From Acidobacteriota bacterium (GTDB taxonomy: Bacteria > Acidobacteriota > Aminicenantia > Aminicenantales > Saccharicenantaceae), in the NCBI GenBank assembly GCA_022711665.1, contig JAKLEN010000006.1, positions 62,001 to 126,000 of the forward strand: a stretch of DNA of 64,000 nucleotides, in the 5' to 3' direction. Positions within the stretch are counted from its first letter, which is position 1. Every line of letters begins with the position of its first letter. The position numbers were made by a program, and so were the translations under genes. Positions 8,579 through 15,645 of the stretch are shown here, one piece after another. Under the pieces are notes generated by a model that did not search any database, was not told the DNA's origin, and was given only the letters and a program-made list of their open reading frames with translations.

Positions 8579-11500
8579 ATGGGCGTCAGCATGAACGACC
8601 AGGAAGACCCCGGGACCGGCCGGCCCCGGCGTGACGCGAGGGCGCGGGCGGCCCGCCTCGAAGCCTGGCTCGAGGCCCGGGCCCGGAACGTGCCGCGCGT
8701 CTCCTATCCGCCGGACCTGCCCATCACGGCCCGGGCCGGCGAGATCGTCGAAGCCCTGCGGTCGCCGCGGCGGCGGGTCCTCATCGTCTCGGGCGAGACG
8801 GGCTGCGGCAAGAGCACCCAGATCCCGAAGATGTGCCTCGAGGCCGGGCGGGGCGTCGCCGGCCGCATCGGCGTCACCCAGCCGCGGCGGCTGGCGGCCA
8901 TGACCATCGCCGCCCGCATCGCCGAGGAGATGGGCCAGTCGGTCGGCCGGGCCGTCGGCTACAAGATCCGCTTCCAGGACCGGACCTCGCGCGACGGCTA
9001 CATCAAGATCATGACCGACGGCATCCTGCTGGCCGAGACGCAGGGCGACCACGGCCTCCACGAATATGACACGATCGTCATTGACGAGGCCCACGAGCGG
9101 TCGCTCAATATCGACTTCCTGCTGGGCATCATGCGACGGCTCCTGGACGAGCGGCCGGACCTGAAGCTGGTCATCACCTCGGCGACTATGGATACGGCCA
9201 AGTTCTCCCAGGCCTTCAAGAACGCGCCGGTCATCGAGGTCAGCGGCCGGATGTACCCGGTCGAGGTAGAGTACCGGGTGCCCGACGAGGAGGAGGCCGA
9301 GGACAGGGACTACGTGGACCAGGCCGTCGAGGCGGTCGAATACCTGCGGCGGGAGAAGCCGCCGGGCGACGTCCTGGTGTTCATGCCGACCGAGCAGGAC
9401 ATCCTCGAGACCTGCCGCCTGCTCGAGGGCCGGAAGTGGCCGGGGGCGCGGGTGCTGCCGCTCTTCTCGCGGCTGCCGGCGGGGCAGCAGCGGCTGGTCT
9501 ACACGGTCACCGCGCCGAAGATCGTCGTGGCCACCAATGTGGCCGAGACGTCGCTGACCATCCCGGGCATCCGCTACGTCGTGGACACGGGGGTGGCCCG
9601 GATCGCCCAGTACCAGCCCGGGACGCGGATCAACAGCCTGCCCATCTCGACGATCTCGCGGGCCTCGGCCGACCAGAGGAAGGGGCGGTGCGGCCGGGTC
9701 AGGGAAGGGCTGTGCGTCCGGCTTTACAGCCAGGTCGATTACGAGTCGCGCGACGAGTTCACCCAGCCGGAGATCCTGCGGTCCGACCTGGCCGAGGTCA
9801 TCCTGCGCATGACCGACCTGGGACTGGGCGACCCGCTCCAGTTCCCGTTCGTCGACCGGCCGGCGGCCAAGGCCGTCCACGACGGCTACGACACCCTGGT
9901 CGAGCTCGGTGCCGTTAAAAAGGGGACACAATACTCATTTCCGAATTCCCGGGCGTCCCGCTGGGAGCTGACGGACACGGGACGGGCCATGGCCCGGATG
10001 CAGCTCGACCCGCGCCTCTCCCGGATGCTGATCGAGGCCCGCGACGAGCGCTGCGTCCCCGAGGTGGCCGTGCTGGCCGCGGCTCTGAGCATCCGCGATC
10101 CGCGGGAGCGGCCGCCGGACAAGGCCCAGCAGGCCGACGCCGTGCACGCCGCGTTCAAGCACCCGGACTCCGATTTCCTGGTGCTGCTCAACATCTGGAA
10201 CCGCTACCACGGCGACTTCGAAAAGCTCGGCTCGCTCGTCCAGAAGCGGCGCTTTTGCCACGAGAGCTACCTGTCGTTCCCGCGCATGCGCGAGTGGACG
10301 TACCTGCACGCCGAGATCGAGTCGGCCCTGCGCGAGCTCGAGCGCGGGGAAATGAGGAGGGGGCCAAACCTGCCTTTTTCCCAGAAACGGGCAAAAGGCA
10401 GGGTTGATCCTCTCCTGGCCGGCGCGGACCGGACTTCGCCGCCGGAAGCGGCGAGAGGCAGAGCCGGGATCGAGCCGGCGTCCCCGATTTCGCAGCTGCA
10501 CGCCGACGTGTCGCCGGCGCTCTACGGGGCGATCCACCGCTCCATCCTCAGCGGCTACCTGTCGAACATCGCCGCGCACAAGGAAAAGAACGCCTATAAC
10601 GGGGCCAAGAACCGTGAGCTCACGCTCTGGCCGGGGTCCGTCCTTTTCGGCCAGGGCGCCGGCTGGATCGTCTCGGCCGAGGTCGTCAGGACCTCGCGCC
10701 TGTTCGCCCGCCGGGCGGCCCGCATCGACCCGGCCTGGCTGGAGCGGCTCGGCGGCCCGCTCTGCAAGCGCTCCTACTCCGACGCCGTCTGGGACCGGGC
10801 GCGCGGCGAGGTCACGGCCAAGGAGAGGGTGACGCTCTTCGGGCTCGAGATCGTCCGCGAGCGCCGCGTCTCGTACGGGCGGGTCAGCCCGGCCGAGGCC
10901 CACGAGATCTTCGTCATGAACGGCCTGGTCGAAGGCGAGATTGACGACCCGCCGCCGTTCCTCGTCCACAACCTGGCCCTGCAGCGCCGGGTCGAGGCCA
11001 TGGAGGACAAGCTCCGTCGCCGCGACATCCTGGTGGCCGAGGGCGAGATCGCCAGGTTCTATTCGGAGAAGCTGCCCGGCCTCCACGACGTCCGGAGCCT
11101 GCGCAAGCTGCTGAAGGATACGCGCGACCGCGGCGGCGACGACGCCTTCCTACGCCTCAAAGAGGACGATCTCCTCAATTACCGGCCGGAGGAGGGCATC
11201 GTCGCCGGCTTCCCCGACAGCGTCGAGGTCGCCGGGCGGCCGTTCCGGGCGGTCTACAGGTTCGCGCCGGGCGAGGAGGAGGACGGCGTCACGCTGACCG
11301 TCCCGCCCGAGCTTTTGGCCGCCATCCCGGCCGAGCGCCTCGAGTGGGGCGTTGCCGGCCAATACGAGGACAAGATCGCCGCGCTCATCAAGGGCCTGCC
11401 CAAGCGCTACCGCAAGCTGCTCATGCCGGCGGGGGAGAAGGCGGCCCTGATCGCCCGCGAGATGCCCCGGGCGCCAGAGGAAGTGCCCCTCGTCAAGGCC

Positions 11501-12787
11501 GTGGCCGATTTCGCCCGGCGCCGCTTCGGGGCCGACATCCCAGCCCGGGAATGGGCCCTGGCCGATGTCCCCAGGCATCTGCGCATGCGGGTCGCCGTCG
11601 TCGATCCGGCGACGGGCCGGACGATCGACGCCGGCCGGGACGTCGAGCTGCTGCGCAAGAAGCTCGGGGCGGCCGACCAGGCGCCGTCCAAGGTCGAGTC
11701 GCCGGCCTGGCAGGAAGCCCGGCGCGTCTGGGAAAAGAGCGGCTTGAACGAATGGAACTTCGGCGACCTGCCGGATAGGATCGCCGTCGGCACCTCCCTC
11801 ACCGCCTACCCCGCCCTGGAAATCGGGGACGCAATGCCGTCGGCACCACCCGCCGCCGGGACCGGAGCCGCCGGGACGGTCGATATCCGCCTGTTCGCGA
11901 CGCGCGCCGAGGCCGAGGCCGCACACAAGAAGGGCGTCCGGCGGCTGCTCATGCGTAAGTTCGCCAAGGACCTGGCCTTTGTCCGCCGCTATCACAAGGT
12001 CCCGGCCGAGCTCGACCGGGCGGCCCTCCACTTCGGCGGGCGCGAGGCCCTCGAGCGGGCCATCGAGGAGGCCCTGGCCCGGGAGGTCTTCGAGCGCAAC
12101 ATCCGCACCGAGGCTGAATACAGGGCCTGCGAGGCGGAGATCGGCCGGACTCTCTTCGACCGCGGGCATGCCCTGACCCAGACGGCCATCAAGATCGTCG
12201 AGCTGAACGCCAAGCTGCGGACCGAGCTGGCCAAGGGCGCCGGGGGGGGAGGGGCGGCCGCGACGGGGGCCCGGGCCCGCAGCGGAGGCCGGACACGGCC
12301 GCTCAGCCTGAACGAGCTAGACCGTTTCAAGGACAGGGTCAGGCCCGAGTACCTGGACGCCATCGCCGCCGACCTCGACCGCTTGACGCCCAAGGACTTT
12401 CTGGCGGTCTATCCGGTCGCCAGGCTCATCCGCATCCGCAGCTATCTCGAGGGGCTCCTGATCCGGCTCGAGAGGGCCCGCATCGCCCCGGAAAAGGACA
12501 AGGCCAAGGCCGGCCAGGTGGAGCCCTACGCCTTCGAGCTCGCCCGCCTCTCGAAATCGGGGACACAATACTCATTTCCGATTTCCGGGGCGAGACCCTC
12601 GCCGGAAAAACGGGGACAGAGTATTGTGTCCCCCATTTTCGAGGCCCGGCGGGCCGCCGTCGACGAGCTCCGCTGGATGATCGAGGAGTTCAAGCTGGCC
12701 CTCTTCGCCCCGGAGATCAAGACGGCCTTCCCCATATCCGCCGTGCGCCTGGCCCGCAAGATCGCCGAGATCGAGGCCATGCCCTGA
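8579..12787 (+). CDS. hrpA: HrpA-type DEAH-box ATP-dependent RNA helicase with in-frame palindromic inserts
   Basis: This 1402-aa protein has the full HrpA layout. Walker A GETGCGKST is at residues 72-80, DEAH at 169-172 and the SAT motif (ITSATMD) near residue 200. The family VI stretch SADQRKGRCGR follows, then the HA2/OB region (LDPRLSRMLIEA, SALSIRDPRERPPDK) and the long C-terminal HrpA-specific domain (DELRWMIEE). HrpA enzymes unwind RNA and act in RNA metabolism and stalled-ribosome rescue. Compared with my recollection of E. coli HrpA, extra peptides occur near residues 448-463, 593-640, 1080-1098 and 1324-1356. All coincide with REP-like DNA and keep the frame, and two share the peptide GTQYSFP. 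They fall between conserved blocks, so the protein may still function. ATG 8579 or 8591 could be the start. Confidence 0.93.
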   Translation: MGVSMNDQEDPGTGRPRRDARARAARLEAWLEARARNVPRVSYPPDLPITARAGEIVEALRSPRRRVLIVSGETGCGKSTQIPKMCLEAGRGVAGRIGVTQPRRLAAMTIAARIAEEMGQSVGRAVGYKIRFQDRTSRDGYIKIMTDGILLAETQGDHGLHEYDTIVIDEAHERSLNIDFLLGIMRRLLDERPDLKLVITSATMDTAKFSQAFKNAPVIEVSGRMYPVEVEYRVPDEEEAEDRDYVDQAVEAVEYLRREKPPGDVLVFMPTEQDILETCRLLEGRKWPGARVLPLFSRLPAGQQRLVYTVTAPKIVVATNVAETSLTIPGIRYVVDTGVARIAQYQPGTRINSLPISTISRASADQRKGRCGRVREGLCVRLYSQVDYESRDEFTQPEILRSDLAEVILRMTDLGLGDPLQFPFVDRPAAKAVHDGYDTLVELGAVKKGTQYSFPNSRASRWELTDTGRAMARMQLDPRLSRMLIEARDERCVPEVAVLAAALSIRDPRERPPDKAQQADAVHAAFKHPDSDFLVLLNIWNRYHGDFEKLGSLVQKRRFCHESYLSFPRMREWTYLHAEIESALRELERGEMRRGPNLPFSQKRAKGRVDPLLAGADRTSPPEAARGRAGIEPASPISQLHADVSPALYGAIHRSILSGYLSNIAAHKEKNAYNGAKNRELTLWPGSVLFGQGAGWIVSAEVVRTSRLFARRAARIDPAWLERLGGPLCKRSYSDAVWDRARGEVTAKERVTLFGLEIVRERRVSYGRVSPAEAHEIFVMNGLVEGEIDDPPPFLVHNLALQRRVEAMEDKLRRRDILVAEGEIARFYSEKLPGLHDVRSLRKLLKDTRDRGGDDAFLRLKEDDLLNYRPEEGIVAGFPDSVEVAGRPFRAVYRFAPGEEEDGVTLTVPPELLAAIPAERLEWGVAGQYEDKIAALIKGLPKRYRKLLMPAGEKAALIAREMPRAPEEVPLVKAVADFARRRFGADIPAREWALADVPRHLRMRVAVVDPATGRTIDAGRDVELLRKKLGAADQAPSKVESPAWQEARRVWEKSGLNEWNFGDLPDRIAVGTSLTAYPALEIGDAMPSAPPAAGTGAAGTVDIRLFATRAEAEAAHKKGVRRLLMRKFAKDLAFVRRYHKVPAELDRAALHFGGREALERAIEEALAREVFERNIRTEAEYRACEAEIGRTLFDRGHALTQTAIKIVELNAKLRTELAKGAGGGGAAATGARARSGGRTRPLSLNELDRFKDRVRPEYLDAIAADLDRLTPKDFLAVYPVARLIRIRSYLEGLLIRLERARIAPEKDKAKAGQVEPYAFELARLSKSGTQYSFPISGARPSPEKRGQSIVSPIFEARRAAVDELRWMIEEFKLALFAPEIKTAFPISAVRLARKIAEIEAMP
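9916..9952 (+). repeat. REP-like insert 1 inside hrpA
   Basis: The core GGGGACACAATACTCATTTC starts at 9922. This core plus the next three bases (CGA) is identical to 12559-12581 in the same gene. The insert encodes KKGTQYSFPNSR between ELGAV and WELTDTGRAM, blocks I expect to be nearly adjacent in HrpA proteins. Confidence 0.75.
10356..10415. repeat. Palindromic insert 2 inside hrpA
   Basis: This is an imperfect 23-base inverted repeat whose inner arms CCTGCCTTTT (10369-10378) and AAAAGGCAGG (10393-10402) pair perfectly around a 14-base loop. It differs from the GGGGACA family and may be a second REP family. A second trace, GTCCCCGATTTC at 10480-10491, lies shortly downstream. The encoded peptide (about residues 593-640) is not in the helicase family as I know it. 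Confidence 0.65.
11819..11845 (+). repeat. Probable decayed REP-like insert 3 inside hrpA
   Basis: GAAATCGGGGAC (11819-11830) followed by GCAAT matches the left end of the element at 12553 and, inverted, 10480-10491. It encodes EIGDAMPSAPP between PAL and VDIRLF, again a join between conserved blocks. The match is short, so this is tentative. Confidence 0.45.
12549..12645. repeat. BIME-like pair of inverted REP units inside hrpA
   Basis: A left unit (CTCGAAATCGGGGACACAAT and onward to 12581) and a right unit whose reverse complement reads CTCGAAAATGGGGGACACAA face each other. They form near-perfect 24-25-base arms around a GC-rich middle. Two opposed REP units are the classic BIME layout. 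The 97-base element is translated in frame (SKSGTQYSFPISG ... RGQSIVSPIFE). Confidence 0.8.
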
Positions 12788-12800
12788 CGGCATGATCGAA

Positions 12801-12832
12801 AAATGGGGGACACAGTATTGTGTCCCCCATTT
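12801..12832. repeat. REP-like perfect hairpin between hrpA and LOG genes
   Basis: AAATGGGGGACACA (12801-12814) pairs perfectly with 12819-12832 around the loop GTAT, a 14-bp stem. It is the same sequence family as the inserts in hrpA. Thirteen bases after the hrpA stop, it may also help end transcription, though no T-tract follows. Confidence 0.8.
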
Positions 12833-12849
12833 AATGGTAAAATCGTTCC

Positions 12850-13944
12850 ATGGCCAAAGACCCTACGGACAAGAACGACCCCACCTCTCGGTCCTGCATC
12901 GTCCCCGGCGAGCCCGCGACCCCCGGCTGGGCCGCCGCCCGTGACGCCGCCATCGACGATTTCCTGGCGCGCTTCGCCGCCGACTGCCCCGACCACGACG
13001 TCCTGGCCGACCTCATGGTGGCCATCACCCGCGTGGCCCGCGACGGCGCCGGCCGCGGCGACCTCAAGCTCCTGACCAACTCCTTCAAGGAGCTTCGCTA
13101 CGCCTTCAAGGTCTTCGCCCCCTACCATGGCATCCGCAAGGTCTCGGTCTTCGGCTCGGCCCGCACGCCCTCCGACCACCCCGAGTTCCTCCAGGCCGTC
13201 GAGTTCGCCCGCCGCATGCGGGAGCGCCAGTGGATGATCATCACCGGCGCCGGCGACGGCATCATGGGCGCCGCCCAGCTCGGCGCCGGCCGCACAGGCT
13301 CCTTCGGCGTAGCCATCCGCCTGCCCCACGAGCAGCGCACCAACGTCGTCATCGCCGACGATCCCAAGCTCATCCACTTCAAGTATTTCTTCACCCGCAA
13401 GATCCTCTTCCTCAAGGAGGCCTCGGCCATCGCCCTCTTCCCCGGCGGCTACGGCACCCAGGACGAGGGCTTCGAGGCCCTGACCATGATCCAGACGGGC
13501 AAGACCAACCTCCTCCCCCTGGTCATGATCGACGCGCCCGGCGGCACGTACTGGCAGCACTGGCGGACCTACCTCAAGGCCGAGCTCGTCCTCAACCGCA
13601 TGATCGACGAGGATGACATGGGCCTGTTCAAGCTGACCGACGACATCGACGAGGCCGTCGAAGAGATCGTCGGCTTCTACCGCCGCTACCACTCGATGCG
13701 CTACGTCGGGTCGCGGCTCATGCTCCGCCTCTCCTCGCCGCTCCCTCCGAACGCCATCGAGCGCCTCAACGACACCTACGCCTCGACGCTTCTCTCCGAG
13801 GGCCGCATCGAGCAGCACGCCGCGCCGCTCGAAGGGGAAGGGGAGGAGATCGAGTACCCCGAGCTGCCCCGCCTCTCGCTGGCCTTCAACCACAAGAGCA
13901 TCGCCCAGCTCCGCCGCCTGATCAACGACATCAACGCGGCCTGA
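12850..13944 (+). CDS. LOG family protein (lysine-decarboxylase-like Rossmann fold)
   Basis: This 364-aa protein has the LOG-family signatures. A nucleotide-binding GAGDGIMGAA lies at residues 133-142 and PGGYGTQDE at 198-206, preceded by SVFGSART. LOG enzymes cleave nucleoside 5'-monophosphates to base and ribose 5-phosphate, but most bacterial members are uncharacterised, and the annotation 'lysine decarboxylase' is historical. At 364 aa it is longer than the compact LOG type of about 190 aa, with N-terminal helices (residues 25-90) and a C-terminal extension (270-364). No clear Shine-Dalgarno sequence precedes the ATG. The REP-like hairpin lies just upstream. Confidence 0.87.
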   Translation: MAKDPTDKNDPTSRSCIVPGEPATPGWAAARDAAIDDFLARFAADCPDHDVLADLMVAITRVARDGAGRGDLKLLTNSFKELRYAFKVFAPYHGIRKVSVFGSARTPSDHPEFLQAVEFARRMRERQWMIITGAGDGIMGAAQLGAGRTGSFGVAIRLPHEQRTNVVIADDPKLIHFKYFFTRKILFLKEASAIALFPGGYGTQDEGFEALTMIQTGKTNLLPLVMIDAPGGTYWQHWRTYLKAELVLNRMIDEDDMGLFKLTDDIDEAVEEIVGFYRRYHSMRYVGSRLMLRLSSPLPPNAIERLNDTYASTLLSEGRIEQHAAPLEGEGEEIEYPELPRLSLAFNHKSIAQLRRLINDINAA

Positions 13945-14028
13945 GGGAAGGCCCCGGGCCTGAATGAAGGGCGGCTGCCGACGCGCGCACCGTCCGCGTC
14001 GCCAGTTTCGTCCGCGCCGTCATTGCCC

Positions 14029-14970
14029 TCAGCGCGGCGCGTCCGGCGCCGTAGATAGATGGCGCGCCGCAGCCGCCGTCAGAAGCTCGCGGATGCAGAT
14101 CGCCAGCTCCTCCTCGCCCAGCTTCAGCGCCTGGCGCTCGCGGTAGAGGGCCAGGGCCTGCAGGATGCGTTCGTCGCTGAGCGCGCTCCCGGTTTGCCGG
14201 AACGACCGGTCCCTGTTCACGCGGACGATGTCCACGGTGAAACGATCGAGCCGGAAGCCCGGCTTTTCCCGGCTCATCACCGTTCCGGTCTCCTGCAGGT
14301 CGACCGCGCCGAAGAGATGGCAGAGCTCGTGGAACAGGATGTATGTCAGGCCTTTGGCATTCTCCTCGTATCGGACGAGCACTATGCCCCCGGGGTAATC
14401 GGCCAGTCCGGGCTCCGCCGGGCCGTCCGGTCCCCGGGCGACGAGTCCGATGGCGATCTCGCAGCCGCCCGGTTCCCCGGTCCCGGCCGTCCGGCGGGCG
14501 CCGTTCGCGCCAGACCCCGCTCCATTTGCGCCGTCTCCTCCCGCTGCCGTCAGCCGCCTCCGGAAAGCGGGGAGGAACGAGTAGATCGAGCGGAAGGCGC
14601 CCCCCGTTTTGACCGCCGTCCGTTCGACGCGCGCCTCGGGCTTCGACGCGCTCTTTCCGGATGCCCGCGCCGCAGGCCGCGCTTCCCAGCCGCCGTACGC
14701 CTCGATCCTGAACCTGAGTCCCGCCGCCTCGAGGAAGCACCAATTGACATCGGACAGGGCCCGCAGGACCTCACTTTTCCAGGCGACATTCCTGCGAAGG
14801 GGCCCGTCGGCGACCACGAATACGGAAATCTTCCTGACCGAGGGAGCCGCCTTGCCGGCGGACTTGAGCAGGTCCACCGCGCCGACCGAGAGCAGCAAGG
14901 CCAGCGCCGTCCCGAACGCGCCCGCCAGGCGGCCGGACGCCCTCGCCCGGAGGATGGAATCCCCCGCCAA
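14029..14970 (-). CDS. Membrane-anchored zincin metalloprotease (HExxHxxGxxD)
   Basis: This 313-aa protein has one N-terminal hydrophobic segment (about residues 16-34), then a region with a Gly/Ala-rich low-complexity stretch (145-170). The catalytic motif is HELCHLFGAVD at residues 214-224. H214 and H218 should bind zinc with E215 as base, and D224 is in the third-ligand position. A TVMS turn at 230-233 fits the metzincin Met-turn. Asp as third ligand is known from snapalysin (M7)-type enzymes, so I call it a metzincin-like zincin without a firm family. The start is TTG at 14970: an in-frame TAG lies ten codons upstream, there is no nearby ATG, and a G-run precedes the TTG. Its first 30 or so codons are duplicated at 22,416. 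Confidence 0.78.
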   Translation of the reverse strand: MAGDSILRARASGRLAGAFGTALALLLSVGAVDLLKSAGKAAPSVRKISVFVVADGPLRRNVAWKSEVLRALSDVNWCFLEAAGLRFRIEAYGGWEARPAARASGKSASKPEARVERTAVKTGGAFRSIYSFLPAFRRRLTAAGGDGANGAGSGANGARRTAGTGEPGGCEIAIGLVARGPDGPAEPGLADYPGGIVLVRYEENAKGLTYILFHELCHLFGAVDLQETGTVMSREKPGFRLDRFTVDIVRVNRDRSFRQTGSALSDERILQALALYRERQALKLGEEELAICIRELLTAAAARHLSTAPDAPR

Positions 14971-15061
14971 CAGACACCCCCCCGACGGCCGCTATGCCAA
15001 CCCCGTTTCGGCCCCCCTTATGAAAAATGGCGCGGCAACCGCCTCTTGTCAAGCTGAATTC
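14873..15061. repeat. Direct repeat, left copy (~190 bp)
   Basis: This segment covers the first codons of the zincin gene, its upstream region and the start of the next intergenic stretch. It recurs in the same orientation at 22319-22511 with scattered substitutions and a four-base insertion. Both copies end at AAGCTGAATTC. They bracket the low-GC giant gene. Confidence 0.9.
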
Positions 15062-15257
15062 TACGTCCAGGGGGACCACCGGCTCTTCGCCCCTGCTCAA
15101 CGTCTACGAGGAGCCCCACGACGGGGACTTCGATTTCGTCAAGGGCTGCTACCCTTACCGGGTCCACTTCGCGGCCACCAACTTCAGGGGGAACGGGGAG
15201 TGGCTGGGGTCAGATATCCGAGCACCCATACTTAAATTTAAAAGTATCAAACTATGA
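15060..15257 (+). pseudogene. Gene remnant of unknown family
   Basis: Immediately after the left direct repeat, one plus-strand frame reads like a natural protein end: LLNVYEEPHDGDFDF, then VKGCYPYRVHFAATNFRG, then NGEWLG. It has no start of its own, because upstream codons lie in the repeat. It runs out into AT-rich DNA with a TGGGGTCAG motif and a small palindrome (15228-15247). I do not recognise the family. It is probably the 3' end of a gene cut off when the neighbouring segment was inserted. Confidence 0.4.
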
Positions 15258-15645
15258 CCAGCACCCCGTTTCTCATCCATCCCGTCAGCGACTTTTTATC
15301 AGACCGTATCAACTTTTTTAAACCTCGACATTATTTGGCGATAATGCAAATAAAAACCAGTTTTTGACTTTAGTCGAACCTTATCCCTGCGCAACAATGT
15401 GACAATATAAGACATTTCATGACAACAATCTAATGCCTATTGACTTGATAGATGTGGGCCGATGAAGATTGTTTACAGATTTCCTGTAGTCCAGGGGGAA
15501 ATAGTGAGGAAATTCGCACTTCCAACAGCACATTTCCCCCATGTTGCGATACATGCCGACGCTTCTGGTTGGAGTATCCACCTCTGTCCCAAAACGAAAG
15601 GGATCTTGACTAAGCATTCGATATTTTCGCAGGAGGTCTTGCCAA
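15258..15645. other. AT-rich upstream region of the 2199-aa gene
   Basis: Base composition falls sharply compared with the DNA to the left. A 65-codon frame (15462-15659, MKIVYRFPVVQGEIV...) overlaps the start of the giant gene, has no ribosome-binding site and is not recognisable. TATAAG at 15407 could be a -10 box, but no good -35 is at the right distance. Nothing else is supported. Confidence 0.4.
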
